This document shows positions 18,955 through 28,128 of a DNA stretch of 64,000 nucleotides, in pieces. The DNA is from JACVRM01 sp963809765 (GTDB taxonomy: Bacteria > Actinomycetota > Thermoleophilia > Gaiellales > Gaiellaceae). Made by a program: the position numbers and the translations under genes. Every line of letters begins with the position of its first letter. Position 1 is the stretch's first letter. The notes beneath the pieces are model-generated. The model had not been told where the DNA came from. It worked only from the letters and a program-made list of their open reading frames with translations, and ran no database searches. The DNA is taken from positions 1,426,001-1,490,000 of the forward strand of contig CAWEKT010000003.1 in the NCBI GenBank assembly GCA_963809765.1, read 5' to 3'.

Positions 18955-19333
18955 AAGGGCCGATTATCGGTGGTCGTTCGCAAGTCCCTGCCACGGGGCG
19001 CCGCCGCTGGCTCGGCTAGAGGCTCGGCGTGAAACGAGTAGCAGCTCCCCTTTGCCAGCAGCGGCTCGCGCCCAATCGAATCTCTGGCAGAGCCGCCTGG
19101 CCGCACGCCACCACGAGACCGGCACGCCAACCCGGGGCGCTCGCCGCAGCCCCTGGTCGCTGGCACTTGCTTGCTGACCGCCGTGGCGTCCGCAAGGCGG
19201 CCGCCGATCGACGACGCAGTTGGGCCTCAGCGTGAGAAAGAGGACTCTGCGTACGGCACTCCACGGCGAGCTCGAGAATCAACTTCGCGCTCAACGCGCC
19301 GAGGGCTTGCATAGAGGGCAGCATCAGCACGCG
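18955..19333. other. Non-coding gap
   Basis: About 380 bases between two minus-strand genes. I see no coding frame with convincing third positions and no clear hairpin. The part next to 18955 should hold the promoter of the kinase-regulator pair. Confidence 0.5.
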
Positions 19334-20035
19334 CTACAAGCTGCCCGAGCGTGTCCGCATGCGAAGTGCCGCCAGCCCGACAGTCACAGACCCGCGCGGA
19401 CTCCTCGCGGCCAGCGTTTTCCTCACTTCGTCAAAACGGCCTCGAGCGGTCTCGACATCGGTGTCGGGGAGCGCGCAAAGGAATTCGTCGCCTCCATAGC
19501 GGATGACGAGGTCGTATGAGCGGAGGCCGCCTTTCAGCGCCGCTACGACGTCGCGGAGCAGCTGGTCGCCCGCAGCGTGGCCCTCGGTGTCGTTAGCCGC
19601 CTTGAGACGGTCGACGTCCACGAAGGCGAGAACGAGTCGCCCATTCGCTCGTCGGGATCGATCGAGCTCCCGCTCGAGATCCGCCATCCCACGATCACGC
19701 CGAAGCGCTCCCGTCAGATCATCAAGGCTCGCCTGCTCGCGGTCGCGCATGGCCTGCGCGCGATCGCGCGCGGCGTCGGCTCGGTCGGCAGCGGCCTGCT
19801 CGCGGTCTTGCGCCGCCTCCTTGCGGTCGCTCAGCCACAATCCGCGCGCAGCCTCGTCTCGCTCGTGGGCGGCCCGGTCCCGCTCGTGAGCAGCGCGGTC
19901 GCGCTTTCCAGCAGCTCGGTCGCGCTCGTCGGCGTCACCGTCGGATCCCGACGCCAGCCAACCGTCTGCCTCCAAGCGGTCTTTCGGCGGGGACTGCCGA
20001 CTCGTCATGATGCAAACGCTGTTCGCGGGCAGCAT
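19334..20035 (-). CDS. Diguanylate cyclase (GGDEF) with N-terminal coiled coil
   Basis: Makes cyclic di-GMP from two GTP. The start is set at ATG 20035 because GGAGGAGG lies 7 bases upstream; ATG 20008 is an alternative. Residues ~35-105 are a charged heptad region (ERDRAAHERDRAAHERDE, QDREQAAADRADAARDRAQA) that probably forms a coiled coil for dimerisation. The GGDEF domain follows, with intact active site RYGGDEF and an inhibitory-site RxxD (RSYD) five residues before it. No membrane helix or sensor domain, so it is cytoplasmic. 233 residues, standing alone. Confidence 0.9.
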   Translation of the reverse strand: MLPANSVCIMTSRQSPPKDRLEADGWLASGSDGDADERDRAAGKRDRAAHERDRAAHERDEAARGLWLSDRKEAAQDREQAAADRADAARDRAQAMRDREQASLDDLTGALRRDRGMADLERELDRSRRANGRLVLAFVDVDRLKAANDTEGHAAGDQLLRDVVAALKGGLRSYDLVIRYGGDEFLCALPDTDVETARGRFDEVRKTLAARSPRGSVTVGLAALRMRTRSGSL

Positions 20036-20207
20036 CTGCCCTCCTCCAATGGAGGCCTGACAGCGAGGACCAGCGACGAGCTCAGGACGCCGTTGCCGGC
20101 CTCGCCCAGTAGTGGCCTGGACCGAGAGCCGGGCAGCTTGTTCCCGAGGCGGGAATAGGCGCACACGTGTGCGGGATCAAAGCAGGCCGACGAGCACGTC
20201 TTTTTCA

Positions 20208-20280
<73 letters not shown>

Positions 20281-20466
20281 GGGTACCGCGCATCGCGAGA
20301 GTCGCAGGAGCGTCATGGTATCGCCGGCTGCCACGTCCTTGCGAGCCTCTCCCGCACGGCCGGGCGGGGGAAGGTTGGCACAGACTTGTCACGCGCACGT
20401 GCGCGCGGAGGTGGTATCAGGGTCTGACCCCGGAACCTGTCCGCACAGCCGCGAGCCGGACAGGCA

Positions 20467-20658
20467 GGAGGCGCAAAGCGCGAGCTGGAGGGGCTGCCGA
20501 CGTTCACGTGGCCGACGCGCGGGGGACTACCGGCCGGAGAGGCGCTCCTGCTCGAGTACCGGCGCACCGTGCCGGGTCTGAGAGGCGCGTACACGGTCCC
20601 GACCGTGCACTACGTGCTCGCCGCCGGGAGCCAGCTGGTGGCGCTCGTCTTCCGTTGA
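20467..20658 (+). pseudogene. Possible gene remnant antisense to the dedA 3' end
   Basis: An open frame without a clear start ends in TGA at 20656-20658, reading ALLLEYRRTVPGLRGAYTVP and then VHYVLAAGSQLVALVFR. Its third positions are more G/C-rich than those of the dedA frame on the opposite strand here, so it could be the true coding strand for these bases. No family is recognised. Confidence 0.3.
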
Positions 20659-21276
20659 GCCGGCGGCCCCGCCGCCTGTCAGACGCGTTCCGAGCATGCG
20701 CTGAACCCGCGGCGCGAGTCGGCGCCGGAACCGCCAAACCACGACGGCCACGACAGCGAGCGGAACGAGCGCGTACAGGCCGATCCGCTCGATCAGCCGG
20801 AGCGTCGCGGCTCCTGCCACGTACGCCGTCAGGCCCCAGCCGACCGCGAACACCACCGCCGCCACCAGATGCCAGACGGCGAAGAGCAGCGAGCGCATCC
20901 GCACGATGCCCGCCGCCAGGGTGATCACGACCTTCACGCCGGGGAAGAAGCGGGCGACCACGAGCGCCTTGCCGCCGTGGGCGTCGAAGAAGCGCTCGGC
21001 GACGACCAGCGGCGTCTCGACGCGTGCGGCAATACGCGGCTGCCGGATCAGCCGGCGGCCGGCGGTGCGCCCGACCACGTAGCCGACGCAGCCGCCCACG
21101 AAGATCGCGAGCACCGCGACGCCGAGCACCTCCCAGAGCACGAGCCGGCCGTCTGCGGCCAGCACGGCGGCCACCGTGAGCGCCGTCTTGCCGGGCGGGC
21201 CGGGCACGCCTGCGGCCTGGACGGCCAGGATCAGGAAGAGAGCAATCAGCCCGTACTGCTCGACAGCGTCGGCCAT
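20527..21276 (-). CDS. DedA-family (VTT domain) membrane protein
   Basis: 249 residues with about five membrane helices. The family core ERFFDAHGGKALVVARFFPGV (arginine and proline of the VTT motif) is clear. GVPGPPGKTALTVAA near the N terminus corresponds to the VPxPGE region. DedA proteins are lipid scramblases/transporters, several moving undecaprenyl phosphate or phosphatidylethanolamine. The last ~45 residues (after GAAGSTEDE) look unlike the family and overlap a better antisense frame. The true C terminus may therefore be near 20650, with an indel hiding the stop. Monocistronic. Confidence 0.85.
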   Translation of the reverse strand: MADAVEQYGLIALFLILAVQAAGVPGPPGKTALTVAAVLAADGRLVLWEVLGVAVLAIFVGGCVGYVVGRTAGRRLIRQPRIAARVETPLVVAERFFDAHGGKALVVARFFPGVKVVITLAAGIVRMRSLLFAVWHLVAAVVFAVGWGLTAYVAGAATLRLIERIGLYALVPLAVVAVVVWRFRRRLAPRVQRMLGTRLTGGGAAGSTEDERHQLAPGGEHVVHGRDRVRASQTRHGAPVLEQERLSGR

Positions 21277-21337
21277 GGGCAGGGTCTACCCGCGCACGAA
21301 CGCGCCGAACCGTGCCGCCGGCCTGCAGACTGCACGC

Positions 21338-22018
21338 ATGCGGGTGCTGGCGCTCGTGCACGGTGTCTACTTCGGGCCGGGCTTCTTCGCGGACGTGATC
21401 CGCGAGGAGGGCCACGACCTCGTCGAGTGGGAGGCCTCGCTCGGGCCTCCGCCCGACGCCGGCTACGACGCGGTCATGTGCTTCGGGGGCCGCACGCATC
21501 CCGACGAGGAGTCCGAGAAGCCGTGGCTCGCCGACGAGCTCCGCCTGCTCGAGGTGGCGCTCGAGGCGGAGACGCCGCTGCTCGGCATCTGCCTCGGCGC
21601 GCAGCTCGTCGCGCGCGCGGCCGGCGGCAGCGTGTACCCGATCGACGAGCCGGAGCGAGGCTGGGCAGACGTCGAGCTCACCGAGGCCGGCAAGGTCGAT
21701 CAGCTCTTCCGCTCCTGGCCCGACCGCTTCCGCGCCTTCGAGTCGCACGCGTACTCGTGGGAGCCGCCGCCGGGTGCCGTCGAGCTTGCACGCAACCGCT
21801 ACAGCCAGGCGTACCGCATCGGCGCCCACGCGTGGGCGCTGCAGTTCCACCCGGAGGTCACGGCCGAGCAGGTGGACGACTTCATCCTGCGGCGCTCCGA
21901 CGAGCTCGGCGATCCAGCTGCCGAGCGCGCGGAGACGGTGCGCCAGATCGAGACCTGGAACGCGCTCGGGCGCTCGCTCTGCCGCGAGTTCCTCGCCGGC
22001 GCGGCGGGCGGCGAGTAG
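21338..22018 (+). CDS. Class I glutamine amidotransferase
   Basis: 226 residues from ATG 21338; the longer in-frame start has no family support. Nucleophile Cys in LLGICLGAQLVARA and His-x-Glu in ALQFHPEV complete the triad. GPPPDAGYDAVMCFGG is the strand and oxyanion loop. A stand-alone GMP-synthase-like GATase domain, such as those that hydrolyse gamma-glutamyl bonds or donate ammonia; no synthetase partner is adjacent. The gene ends 3 bases before the convergent MFS gene. Confidence 0.88.
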   Translation: MRVLALVHGVYFGPGFFADVIREEGHDLVEWEASLGPPPDAGYDAVMCFGGRTHPDEESEKPWLADELRLLEVALEAETPLLGICLGAQLVARAAGGSVYPIDEPERGWADVELTEAGKVDQLFRSWPDRFRAFESHAYSWEPPPGAVELARNRYSQAYRIGAHAWALQFHPEVTAEQVDDFILRRSDELGDPAAERAETVRQIETWNALGRSLCREFLAGAAGGE

Positions 22019-22021
22019 CCG

Positions 22022-23161
22022 TCAGCCGGGCGAGGGCTGGGGCCGCAGCCGCGCCACAGTCGCGAGCGTGAGGCCGCACAACACCGCGGCTGCGAGGTAC
22101 GCGACGGCGTCGCTGGTCGCGCCGGCCAGCGCACCTCCGACGGCCGGGCCGAGCAGGTTGCCCACCGCCCACGCCGCGTTCATCACGCCGAACGCGAGCG
22201 CCTGAGCGACGCCCACCTGGTCGGCGCCGTCGGACACGATGGCGAGACCCGGCGTGAACAGCGCGCCGAAGGCGATGCCTCCGATCACGACGAGCGAGGC
22301 CACCGCGAGCGCCGAGCTCGCCCACGCGAACGCAATGCAGACCGCGAGCGAGCCGACGAGTGCGGCACGCACCGGTAGTAGCCGCCCGCGCCGGTCGACG
22401 AAGCGGCCGAGCAGCGGGTTCATCACGCTCTCGATGGCAGCGGTGCCGAGCCAGAGCGCGCCGATCGCGACCGCGCTCCAGCCGAGCTCGTCCAGCTCCA
22501 GGGGCACGAGCACGGCGACGACGCCGAAGAGGAGCGCCGGCAGCGTGACGAGCCAGAGCCCGCCGACAAGCTGTCGGTCGCGGACGACGCGGGTGAGCGT
22601 CGACAGGTCGCTGTCGGAGCGGGGCGGCCCCGGCATCCGCATGGCGACGGTCGCGAGACCGCCGGCGATGATGGCGACGCCTCCGAAGGCGAGGCCGGCG
22701 CCGGTCACGTCCGCCGCCGCCCCGAGCACCGGCCCGAGGACTGCGCCCGCGATCGCGACGCCCATCGCCGTGCCGATCATCTCTGCGCGTCGCTCGCGCG
22801 GCGCCGACGCCACCAGCCACGCCAGCGCGCCGGCCCACGAGAGCGCGCTGCCGAAGCCCTGCACGAAGCGCGCCAACCCCAGCATCCAGGCCTCGTCGGC
22901 GAGGCCGAAGACCACGCTCGCGAGCGCCGTGGTCCCGAGGCCGATCACGGCAGCCGTGCGAGGCCCGAGGCGTGCCGCGAGCACGCCGCCGGGCAGCCCG
23001 CCGACGAGCGCCCCCGCCGCGTACGCGGCCACGAGCGCCCCGGCGGCCGTCTTCGAGAGCTCGAACTCCTCGACGTACCCCGGCAGGAGCGGCGTCAGCG
23101 CGGCGTACAGGATCGTGTCCACGAACACGATCGAGCAGGCGACGACGAGCAGGCGGCGCAC
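22022..23161 (-). CDS. MFS transporter
   Basis: 379 residues, about twelve helices, typical size for a drug/proton antiporter. The loop 2-3 signature appears as GGLPGGVLAARLGPRTAAVIG. YAALTPLLPGYVEEFELSKTAAG at the start is common in sugar- or drug-efflux MFS of actinobacteria. The substrate cannot be read. The upstream region carries two inverted repeats with a shared TTAGTGGC arm (23204-23218 and 23264-23290), suggesting repressor control. Confidence 0.88.
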   Translation of the reverse strand: MRRLLVVACSIVFVDTILYAALTPLLPGYVEEFELSKTAAGALVAAYAAGALVGGLPGGVLAARLGPRTAAVIGLGTTALASVVFGLADEAWMLGLARFVQGFGSALSWAGALAWLVASAPRERRAEMIGTAMGVAIAGAVLGPVLGAAADVTGAGLAFGGVAIIAGGLATVAMRMPGPPRSDSDLSTLTRVVRDRQLVGGLWLVTLPALLFGVVAVLVPLELDELGWSAVAIGALWLGTAAIESVMNPLLGRFVDRRGRLLPVRAALVGSLAVCIAFAWASSALAVASLVVIGGIAFGALFTPGLAIVSDGADQVGVAQALAFGVMNAAWAVGNLLGPAVGGALAGATSDAVAYLAAAVLCGLTLATVARLRPQPSPG

Positions 23162-23203
23162 CAGGTCAACGTAGTCGCCGCGGGCGCCACCGCGAACCGG
23201 TTA

Positions 23204-23218
23204 GTGGCTGAGAGCCAC
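23204..23218. promoter_or_regulatory. Inverted repeat GTGGCT-GAG-AGCCAC style site before the MFS gene
   Basis: Six-base arms with a GAG loop, preceded by TTA, 43 bases from the MFS start. It shares TTAGTGGC with the larger palindrome at 23264. Candidate MarR/TetR-type operator (inference). Confidence 0.4.
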
Positions 23219-23263
23219 AAGAGTCGCGGGTCGGTGGTCGAGCCCGATGCGCGGTGCGCCAGG

Positions 23264-23290
23264 GAGTTAGTGGCACTCTGCCACTAACTC
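23264..23290. promoter_or_regulatory. Perfect 12-base inverted repeat GAGTTAGTGGCA / TGCCACTAACTC
   Basis: Perfect arms with a CTC loop, starting 3 bases after the DUF2231 stop (minus strand). It lacks a T run, and the shared half-site near the MFS start argues for an operator; it could also end the DUF2231 transcript. Confidence 0.5.
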
Positions 23291-23292
23291 GG

Positions 23293-23810
23293 TCAGGCCT
23301 CGGCCTGCTCTTTCTCGCGGCCGCCCGGGAGTGCTGCTCGGCGTGCGGGCTCGTCCACCAGATTGAGCACGCGCATGCCGTGGACGAAGACGATCGAGCC
23401 TCCGAGCCAGCCGCCGAGCGTCAGCATCGCGTAACCGAGCGCTGTGAAGATCAGCCCGCCGTGTTGACCTCGCCGTCGCCGTACCCCGCGTGGCCGACGC
23501 CGGCTGCCAGCAAGAAGAAGGCTGTCGCGGTCAGCATCGCCAGCATGTGCGAGGTCGCGGTCCGCCAGAGCGGCGTTCCGCGGGAGATGTCCAGCCAGTC
23601 GGCGAAGCCGGCGAGCGCAGTCGGCCCGGTGATCACCAGCCCGACGAGGAGCGCCAGCCACCACCCGGTCGCCGTGTTCTCATCCGACACTCCGAGCACG
23701 CTGAGCACGGCGAAGACGAAGGCAACGGTGTACGCCCCGATGGTCGCGTCCGTGAGCGGCGGATGCAGCGGGTGCCCGGGGAAGCCCTTCAGCAGATAGC
23801 TCAGCTTCAC
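23293..23810 (-). CDS. DUF2231 membrane protein (one frameshift)
   Basis: The start at 23810 gives KGFPGHPLHPPLTDATIGAY, the family signature GHPLHP, followed by helices VAFVFAVLSVLGV, WWLALLVGLVITGPTALAGF and MLAMLTATAFFLLAAGVG. Near 23460 the frame changes, and TALGYAMLTLGGWLGG and the charged end (GGREKEQAEA) follow. Four helices and ~172 residues match DUF2231. Function unknown; relatives sit near redox genes. Confidence 0.75.
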
Positions 23811-23914
23811 AGGCTGTCTTTCTCACGGCGCGGGCTTGGTGAAACGGCGCCTTGGCGACCGTGGGAGGGTTGCGCATGGTCAGCCGGCGTCGTGGCGGCA
23901 CGCCTTCGAGCCTT

Positions 23915-23932
23915 GACCCTCGAATGAGGGTC
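23915..23932. promoter_or_regulatory. Palindrome GACCCTC-GAAT-GAGGGTC before the M23 peptidase
   Basis: Seven-base arms 39 bases before the start at 23971, flanked by CTTCGAG and CGTTCGAGG, which could extend the structure. It resembles the palindrome at 256-271 before another secreted protein. Confidence 0.4.
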
Positions 23933-23970
23933 GCTCGTTCGAGGCGAACATCCGATCTTCGCCATCGTCA

Positions 23971-24861
23971 ATGAAGCTCCTTCTTGGCCTCACGGCGGCG
24001 GTGGTGGTCGCGGTCGCGGGGGCCGCGTCCTCCGTCAACGCTGCTTCTTCCTTCGGCACGTCCGGGCTCGCCCGTGATCCCGACGTGGCCGCGCTGCAGG
24101 TCGGGCTGAGAGCTCGCGGCGTCTACGCGGGCTCGGTCGACGGCGTCGGCGGCCCCGCCACGGTTCGGGGCGTCAAGGCGCTCCGTGGCACCGCCGGCGT
24201 GCCGGTTGACGGGCTCGTCGGCGGGAAGGTTCGCCGGGCGTTGGGCCGGTTCGGCAAGCACCTGCTCGGCAGCCGCACCGTCGGCGTCGGCAGCGTCGGC
24301 TGGGACGTGGCCGCCGTCCAGTTCATGCTCGCGTGGCACGGCTTCCCGTCGGGCCCGATCGACGGTGCGTTCGGCGCCCGCACGGAGCGGGCGCTACGGA
24401 AGTTCGAGCGCTGGGCCGGGCTCGCCGGCGACGGCCTGGTCGGCTCGTCCGATCTCACCGCACTCCGCCAGGCGCCGCCGCAGAGCCCCATGCGCCTGCG
24501 TGCGCCCGTCTCGGTCCCGCCCACCGACGGCTTCGGCCCGCGGGGCAACCGCTTCCATACGGGTCTCGACTTCCCGGCTGCCGCCGGCACTCGGGTGGGC
24601 GCTGCTGCGCCCGGCGTCGTCACCTGGGCGGGGCCGTTGGGCGGCGGCTGGGGGACGTCGGTGGTGGTCTCCCACGGCGCGGGCCTCAAGACGCTCTACG
24701 CACACCTCTCGGCGGTGCGGGCGAAGGTGGGCCAGCGCGTGGGCGCCGGCGCGACCGTCGGCCTCGTCGGTGCCACCGGCAATACGACCGGCCCGCACCT
24801 GCACTTCGAGGTGCTGCTTCGCGGCGCAGCGGTCGACCCGCGGCCGGCGCTCGACGGGTAG
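23971..24861 (+). CDS. Secreted peptidoglycan-binding M23 metallopeptidase
   Basis: Cell-wall hydrolase of 296 residues. Signal peptide about 1-25. Two peptidoglycan-binding repeats (DVAALQVGLRARGVYAGSVDG and DVAAVQFMLAWHGFPSGPIDG). Then an M23/LytM domain with zinc ligands HTGLDFPA (His and Asp of HxxxD) and HLHFEV (HxH). It would cut peptide cross-links in peptidoglycan outside the cell, or activate other hydrolases. The gene is intact. A GACCCTC/GAGGGTC palindrome precedes it. Confidence 0.92.
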   Translation: MKLLLGLTAAVVVAVAGAASSVNAASSFGTSGLARDPDVAALQVGLRARGVYAGSVDGVGGPATVRGVKALRGTAGVPVDGLVGGKVRRALGRFGKHLLGSRTVGVGSVGWDVAAVQFMLAWHGFPSGPIDGAFGARTERALRKFERWAGLAGDGLVGSSDLTALRQAPPQSPMRLRAPVSVPPTDGFGPRGNRFHTGLDFPAAAGTRVGAAAPGVVTWAGPLGGGWGTSVVVSHGAGLKTLYAHLSAVRAKVGQRVGAGATVGLVGATGNTTGPHLHFEVLLRGAAVDPRPALDG

Positions 24862-24862
24862 T

Positions 24863-26101
24863 CTAGGCCGCGATCGTGTCGGGCGGCAGCACGAGCGTGA
24901 AGCGTGCGCCCGGCCGGGCGTCCTCGTAGACGAGGTCGCCGCCGAGCGCTTGTGCGTACGAGCGGGCGATCGCCAGGCCCAGGCCGGCGCCGCCGGCGTT
25001 CTGCGCGCTGACCTGCGAGCGTGAGAAGCGGTCGAAGAGCCTGGCGACGAACTCCTCCTCGACGCCGTCCCCGCGGTCTTCGACCACGAGCCGCACGGGC
25101 TCGAGCTCGGCGCGGACCTCGACCGGCGGGCGCCCGTAGCGCAGGGCATTGATCAGGAGATTGGAGAGCACCCGCTCGACGGCCTCGGGGTCGGTGCGCA
25201 GCTCGAGGTCGGGCGGGACACCGACCAGCACCTCGTCCAGCCGGTCGGGGGCGATCTGCGGCAGCAGGGTCTCGACGCGCTCGCGGGGCCGGAAGCACTC
25301 CGGTTTGGGGACGATTGCGCCGGACTCGATCCGCGAGAGGTCGAGCAGGCTCTGCGTCAGGCTCGACAGGCGAGTCGTCTGCTCGAAGAGCGTCTGCCGC
25401 AGCTCCGTGAGCTGGTCGCCAGTGAGCTGGTCGCCGCGCAGGTGGAGCGTGGAGGCGATGCCGTGCACGACTGCGATCGGTGTACGCAGCTCGTGTGAGG
25501 CGATCCCGACGAAGTCGCTCTTGGCCTCGTCCAGCCGGCGCAGCTCTGCCAGCGCAGATTCGAGCTGCGTGTAGTCCTCGGTCTTCTCGACGAAGACCGC
25601 TGCGACCCAGCCGAGCGTCGAGAGCAGCCTGAGGTCCTGGCCGGAGAGCTCGAACGTCTCCTGCCCACCGAGACGGTCGGCGACGATGAAGCCGAGGCAC
25701 CGGTCCTCGATCGAGAGGGGCACTGCGACGATCGAGCCGACGCCGAAACGCCCGGCAAGCGACTGCGGGAGCGCCGCCTCGGCGCGGGCGTCGCGGACGT
25801 AGACCGCCTCGCGCTCCGCCAGCGCTCGCTCAAGGAAGGCGAAACGGTCCAGATCAAGCCAGGCGTCTCCGGGCCAGACGACGTTCTGCTGGACGACCGC
25901 ATGCACCGTGTTGGCGAGCGGGTCGTAGCGGACGAACAGCGCCCGCTCGAAGCCGAATCCTGCACGCACAGCCGTGCAGATCCGGTCGACGATGGTGCTG
26001 ACCTCGTACGGGCCTGCTGCCACGACACGAGCGAGCTCGTAGAAGGCGCGCAGCTCGGCCGAGAGGTGATCTCTCGACGACCCATGTGCCGTCACGACCA
26101 T
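24863..26101 (-). CDS. GAF-domain sensor histidine kinase (HisKA type)
   Basis: 412 residues, no membrane helix. N-terminal GAF (GFERALFVRYDPLANTVH ... GVGSIVAVPLSIEDR), then HisKA with the phospho-His in VGIASHELRTPIAVVHG, then HATPase_c with N-box VLSNLLINALRYG, DRGDGV and GAGLGLAIARSYAQALGG. A soluble sensor that autophosphorylates and passes phosphate to an unlinked regulator; none is adjacent. It ends one base from the convergent M23 gene. AGGAGG lies 12 bases before the ATG, a long spacing. Confidence 0.92.
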   Translation of the reverse strand: MVVTAHGSSRDHLSAELRAFYELARVVAAGPYEVSTIVDRICTAVRAGFGFERALFVRYDPLANTVHAVVQQNVVWPGDAWLDLDRFAFLERALAEREAVYVRDARAEAALPQSLAGRFGVGSIVAVPLSIEDRCLGFIVADRLGGQETFELSGQDLRLLSTLGWVAAVFVEKTEDYTQLESALAELRRLDEAKSDFVGIASHELRTPIAVVHGIASTLHLRGDQLTGDQLTELRQTLFEQTTRLSSLTQSLLDLSRIESGAIVPKPECFRPRERVETLLPQIAPDRLDEVLVGVPPDLELRTDPEAVERVLSNLLINALRYGRPPVEVRAELEPVRLVVEDRGDGVEEEFVARLFDRFSRSQVSAQNAGGAGLGLAIARSYAQALGGDLVYEDARPGARFTLVLPPDTIAA

Positions 26102-26129
26102 CGTGCGCGTGTGCCTCCTGAACAGGCGA

Positions 26130-26154
26130 GCGGGGCGCCCGATTGGCGCCCCGC
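26130..26154 (-). terminator. GC hairpin after the DUF6458 gene
   Basis: GCGGGGCGCC and GGCGCCCCGC pair perfectly around CGATT, 20 bases downstream of the DUF6458 stop on the minus strand. No T run, as usual in this GC-rich genome. Confidence 0.6.
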
Positions 26155-26173
26155 CCGCAGGTTTCGCTGAGTT

Positions 26174-26410
26174 CTAGTACGGCGGGCCCGCCGGGGGCCC
26201 TTCCTCGACATATGTCGTGCGGCGCCGGCCGAAGTAGCCAGGCCCGCCCCACGACGACCAGAAGATCATCGAGAGGACGAGGCCGAGCGCGCCGACCACG
26301 AGGACGATCCAGCCGACGGTCTGCACGTCGATGCCGGACGCCTCGGCGTCGACCGCGAAGGCCAGAATCGCCCCCACCGCGATCAAGAAGATGCTGACTC
26401 CGATTCCCAT
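26174..26410 (-). CDS. DUF6458 small membrane protein
   Basis: 78 residues from the ATG at 26410, which follows GAGGAAGGAAC. MGIGVSIFLIAVGAILAFAV and VGWIVLVVGALGLVLSMIFW are two helices with the family pattern (MGIG.SIFLIAVGAIL), then an Arg-rich cytoplasmic tail. Common in actinobacteria, function unknown. Confidence 0.85.
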   Translation of the reverse strand: MGIGVSIFLIAVGAILAFAVDAEASGIDVQTVGWIVLVVGALGLVLSMIFWSSWGGPGYFGRRRTTYVEEGPPAGPPY

Positions 26411-27071
26411 TGTTCGTTCCTTCCTCTTCCTGGGCGTTTCGATGGCGGCCCAACAAGACTCGTAAGCGCAGAGATGCGCTCGCCCCGTATTCCCACGAGG
26501 CGACACCGCCGAAACCTCCTCCTAACCGCTCTTTGCAGGGAAAACCTGCGGCGCGCTCCAACGGCTCGGGTCAGTCCCCGGCAGCGACGGCAAGCCGCCG
26601 CCACCGGTGACAGACGCGTCCTCTCCTTCCCCCGCCCGTTCTCCGACGTCGCGTGAGTAATCGACAAACAGGGTGAGCAGTGCTGGCGAGAGCCACGCCC
26701 ATGCGCAGTCGCGTATGACCAGCTGCCCTGTCGCCCGGACCCAGCGACGCGCGAGCCCCGCGGTCGTGAACCTCTCTTGCCGCCACACGCGCCCGGCCGC
26801 ACGGCGAGCGATCCCCTCCCGATGTCGCGACGCAGTCGCGACGAGCACGCGACAACTGTCTTGTGGTTTACCGGCGAAGCCGAGCTCGCTCGGCGAGAGC
26901 CACAACGCGGGAAGCGCGTCTGACCAGATGGCCTTGTTGTCTCGACCGCCAAGTGGAAAGGGGGGAGCTCGAGGGGGGACGCAGTCCCCCTTCGAATGAA
27001 GCGAGCCCTGCCGCGTAGGGGTGTGCCTCCAAACGAGTCGTCACTCGCGGCACTGCGAGCGGTCACGACCC
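26411..27071. other. 660-base gap with short repeats
   Basis: No convincing gene on either strand. CGGCTCGGGTCAGTCCCC at 26563-26580 is also found twice near 37324 and 37367. A perfect GGGGGAC-GCA-GTCCCCC hairpin sits near 26977-26993. The promoter of the oxidase operon should lie at the right end. Confidence 0.5.
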
Positions 27072-27113
27072 ATGCGCGCGCAGCGCCGAACCGAGTGTTT
27101 AGTCTCTCCGCCG

Positions 27114-28128
27114 GTGCGCCGCGGAGCCGTCGTCAAGGTCATCTTCATCGCGCTGCTGGTCGCCGCGGCGGTCACGGCGATCGCGGTTCTCGTTCCGTGG
27201 CTCCCCGATCAGTCGTCGGAGGAGGCCGAGCGCATCGACTTCGTCTTCTGGGTCGTCACCGGCATCTGCATCGGCGTCTTCGCGATCGTCGCCGGCGTCT
27301 CCATCTATGCCGGTCTGAAGTTCCGCGTCCGGCCCGACGACGACACCGACGGGCCGCCCGTGCACGGGCACACCGGCCTCGAGATCGCGTGGACCGCGGT
27401 CCCGTTCGTGCTCGTGACGGTGATCGGGATCCTGAGCGCGGTCGTCCTCGCTCAGAACGACAAGCGCGACGCCAACCGCCTGCGCGTGAACGTGCTCGCG
27501 CAGCAGTTCACGTGGTCGTTCACCTATCCGGAGGACGGCGACATCGCCTCGACGACGCTGCGTCTTCCCGTCGACCGCCAGGTCGAGCTGTTCCTGAACT
27601 CGAACGACGTCATCCACTCGTTCTTCGTCCCGGAGTTCCGGCAGAAGATGGACGTCCTGCCGGGCGAGGAGACCAAGCTCCTGATCACGCCCACGGAGAC
27701 GGGCGAGTACACGATCCAGTGCGCCGAGCTCTGCGGGCTCGGGCATGCGGCGATGCTGCAGCGGGTCGAGGTCATGCCCCAGGCCGCGTTCGCGCGCTGG
27801 ACGCAGGAGATGCGCCAGGGCACGAACGGCAGATCCGGAGCAGGTCGCTCGCACCCTCTTCGACGAGCAGGGCTGCGCGCGGCTGCCACACGTTCGAGCC
27901 GGCGGGTAGCAGCGGGGAGACGGGACCCGACCTCGATAACCTGGCCGCGTCCGCCGAGGAGGCGGGCAAGCCGCTCGAGGACTACGTGAGGGAGTCGATC
28001 GTGAATCCAGGCGCGTACCTGCACCCGGGGTACCCGAACGTCATGCCGCCGTTCTGCCCAGCTGCCCGCCGAGCAGCTCGACGCCCTCGTCGACTTCCTC
28101 ACCGCCGGCGCCGGAGGGCGGCTCGTGA
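27114..28128 (+). CDS. ctaC: Cytochrome c oxidase subunit II with fused cytochrome c (frameshifted at the fusion)
   Basis: Carries electrons from cytochrome c to subunit I. Two N-terminal helices (KVIFIALLVAAAVTAIAVLV; FWVVTGICIGVFAIVAGVS) precede the cupredoxin with the CuA site: His in VIHSFFVPEF and CAELCGLGHAAM. A c-type cytochrome follows after a frame change near 27840: GCAGCHTFEP needs one extra base removed at ~27878, then DYVRESIVNPGAYLHPGYPN and the heme-ligand region VMPPF. The TGA at 28126 overlaps the ctaD GTG. This is the caa3 arrangement. GTG 27114 is preferred; ATG 27072 is possible. Confidence 0.85.

Noticed and set aside
27840..27885. Programmed frameshift between subunit II and its cytochrome domain
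   Set aside because: No slippery sequence or conserved structure; single added bases like those elsewhere in the window explain it.
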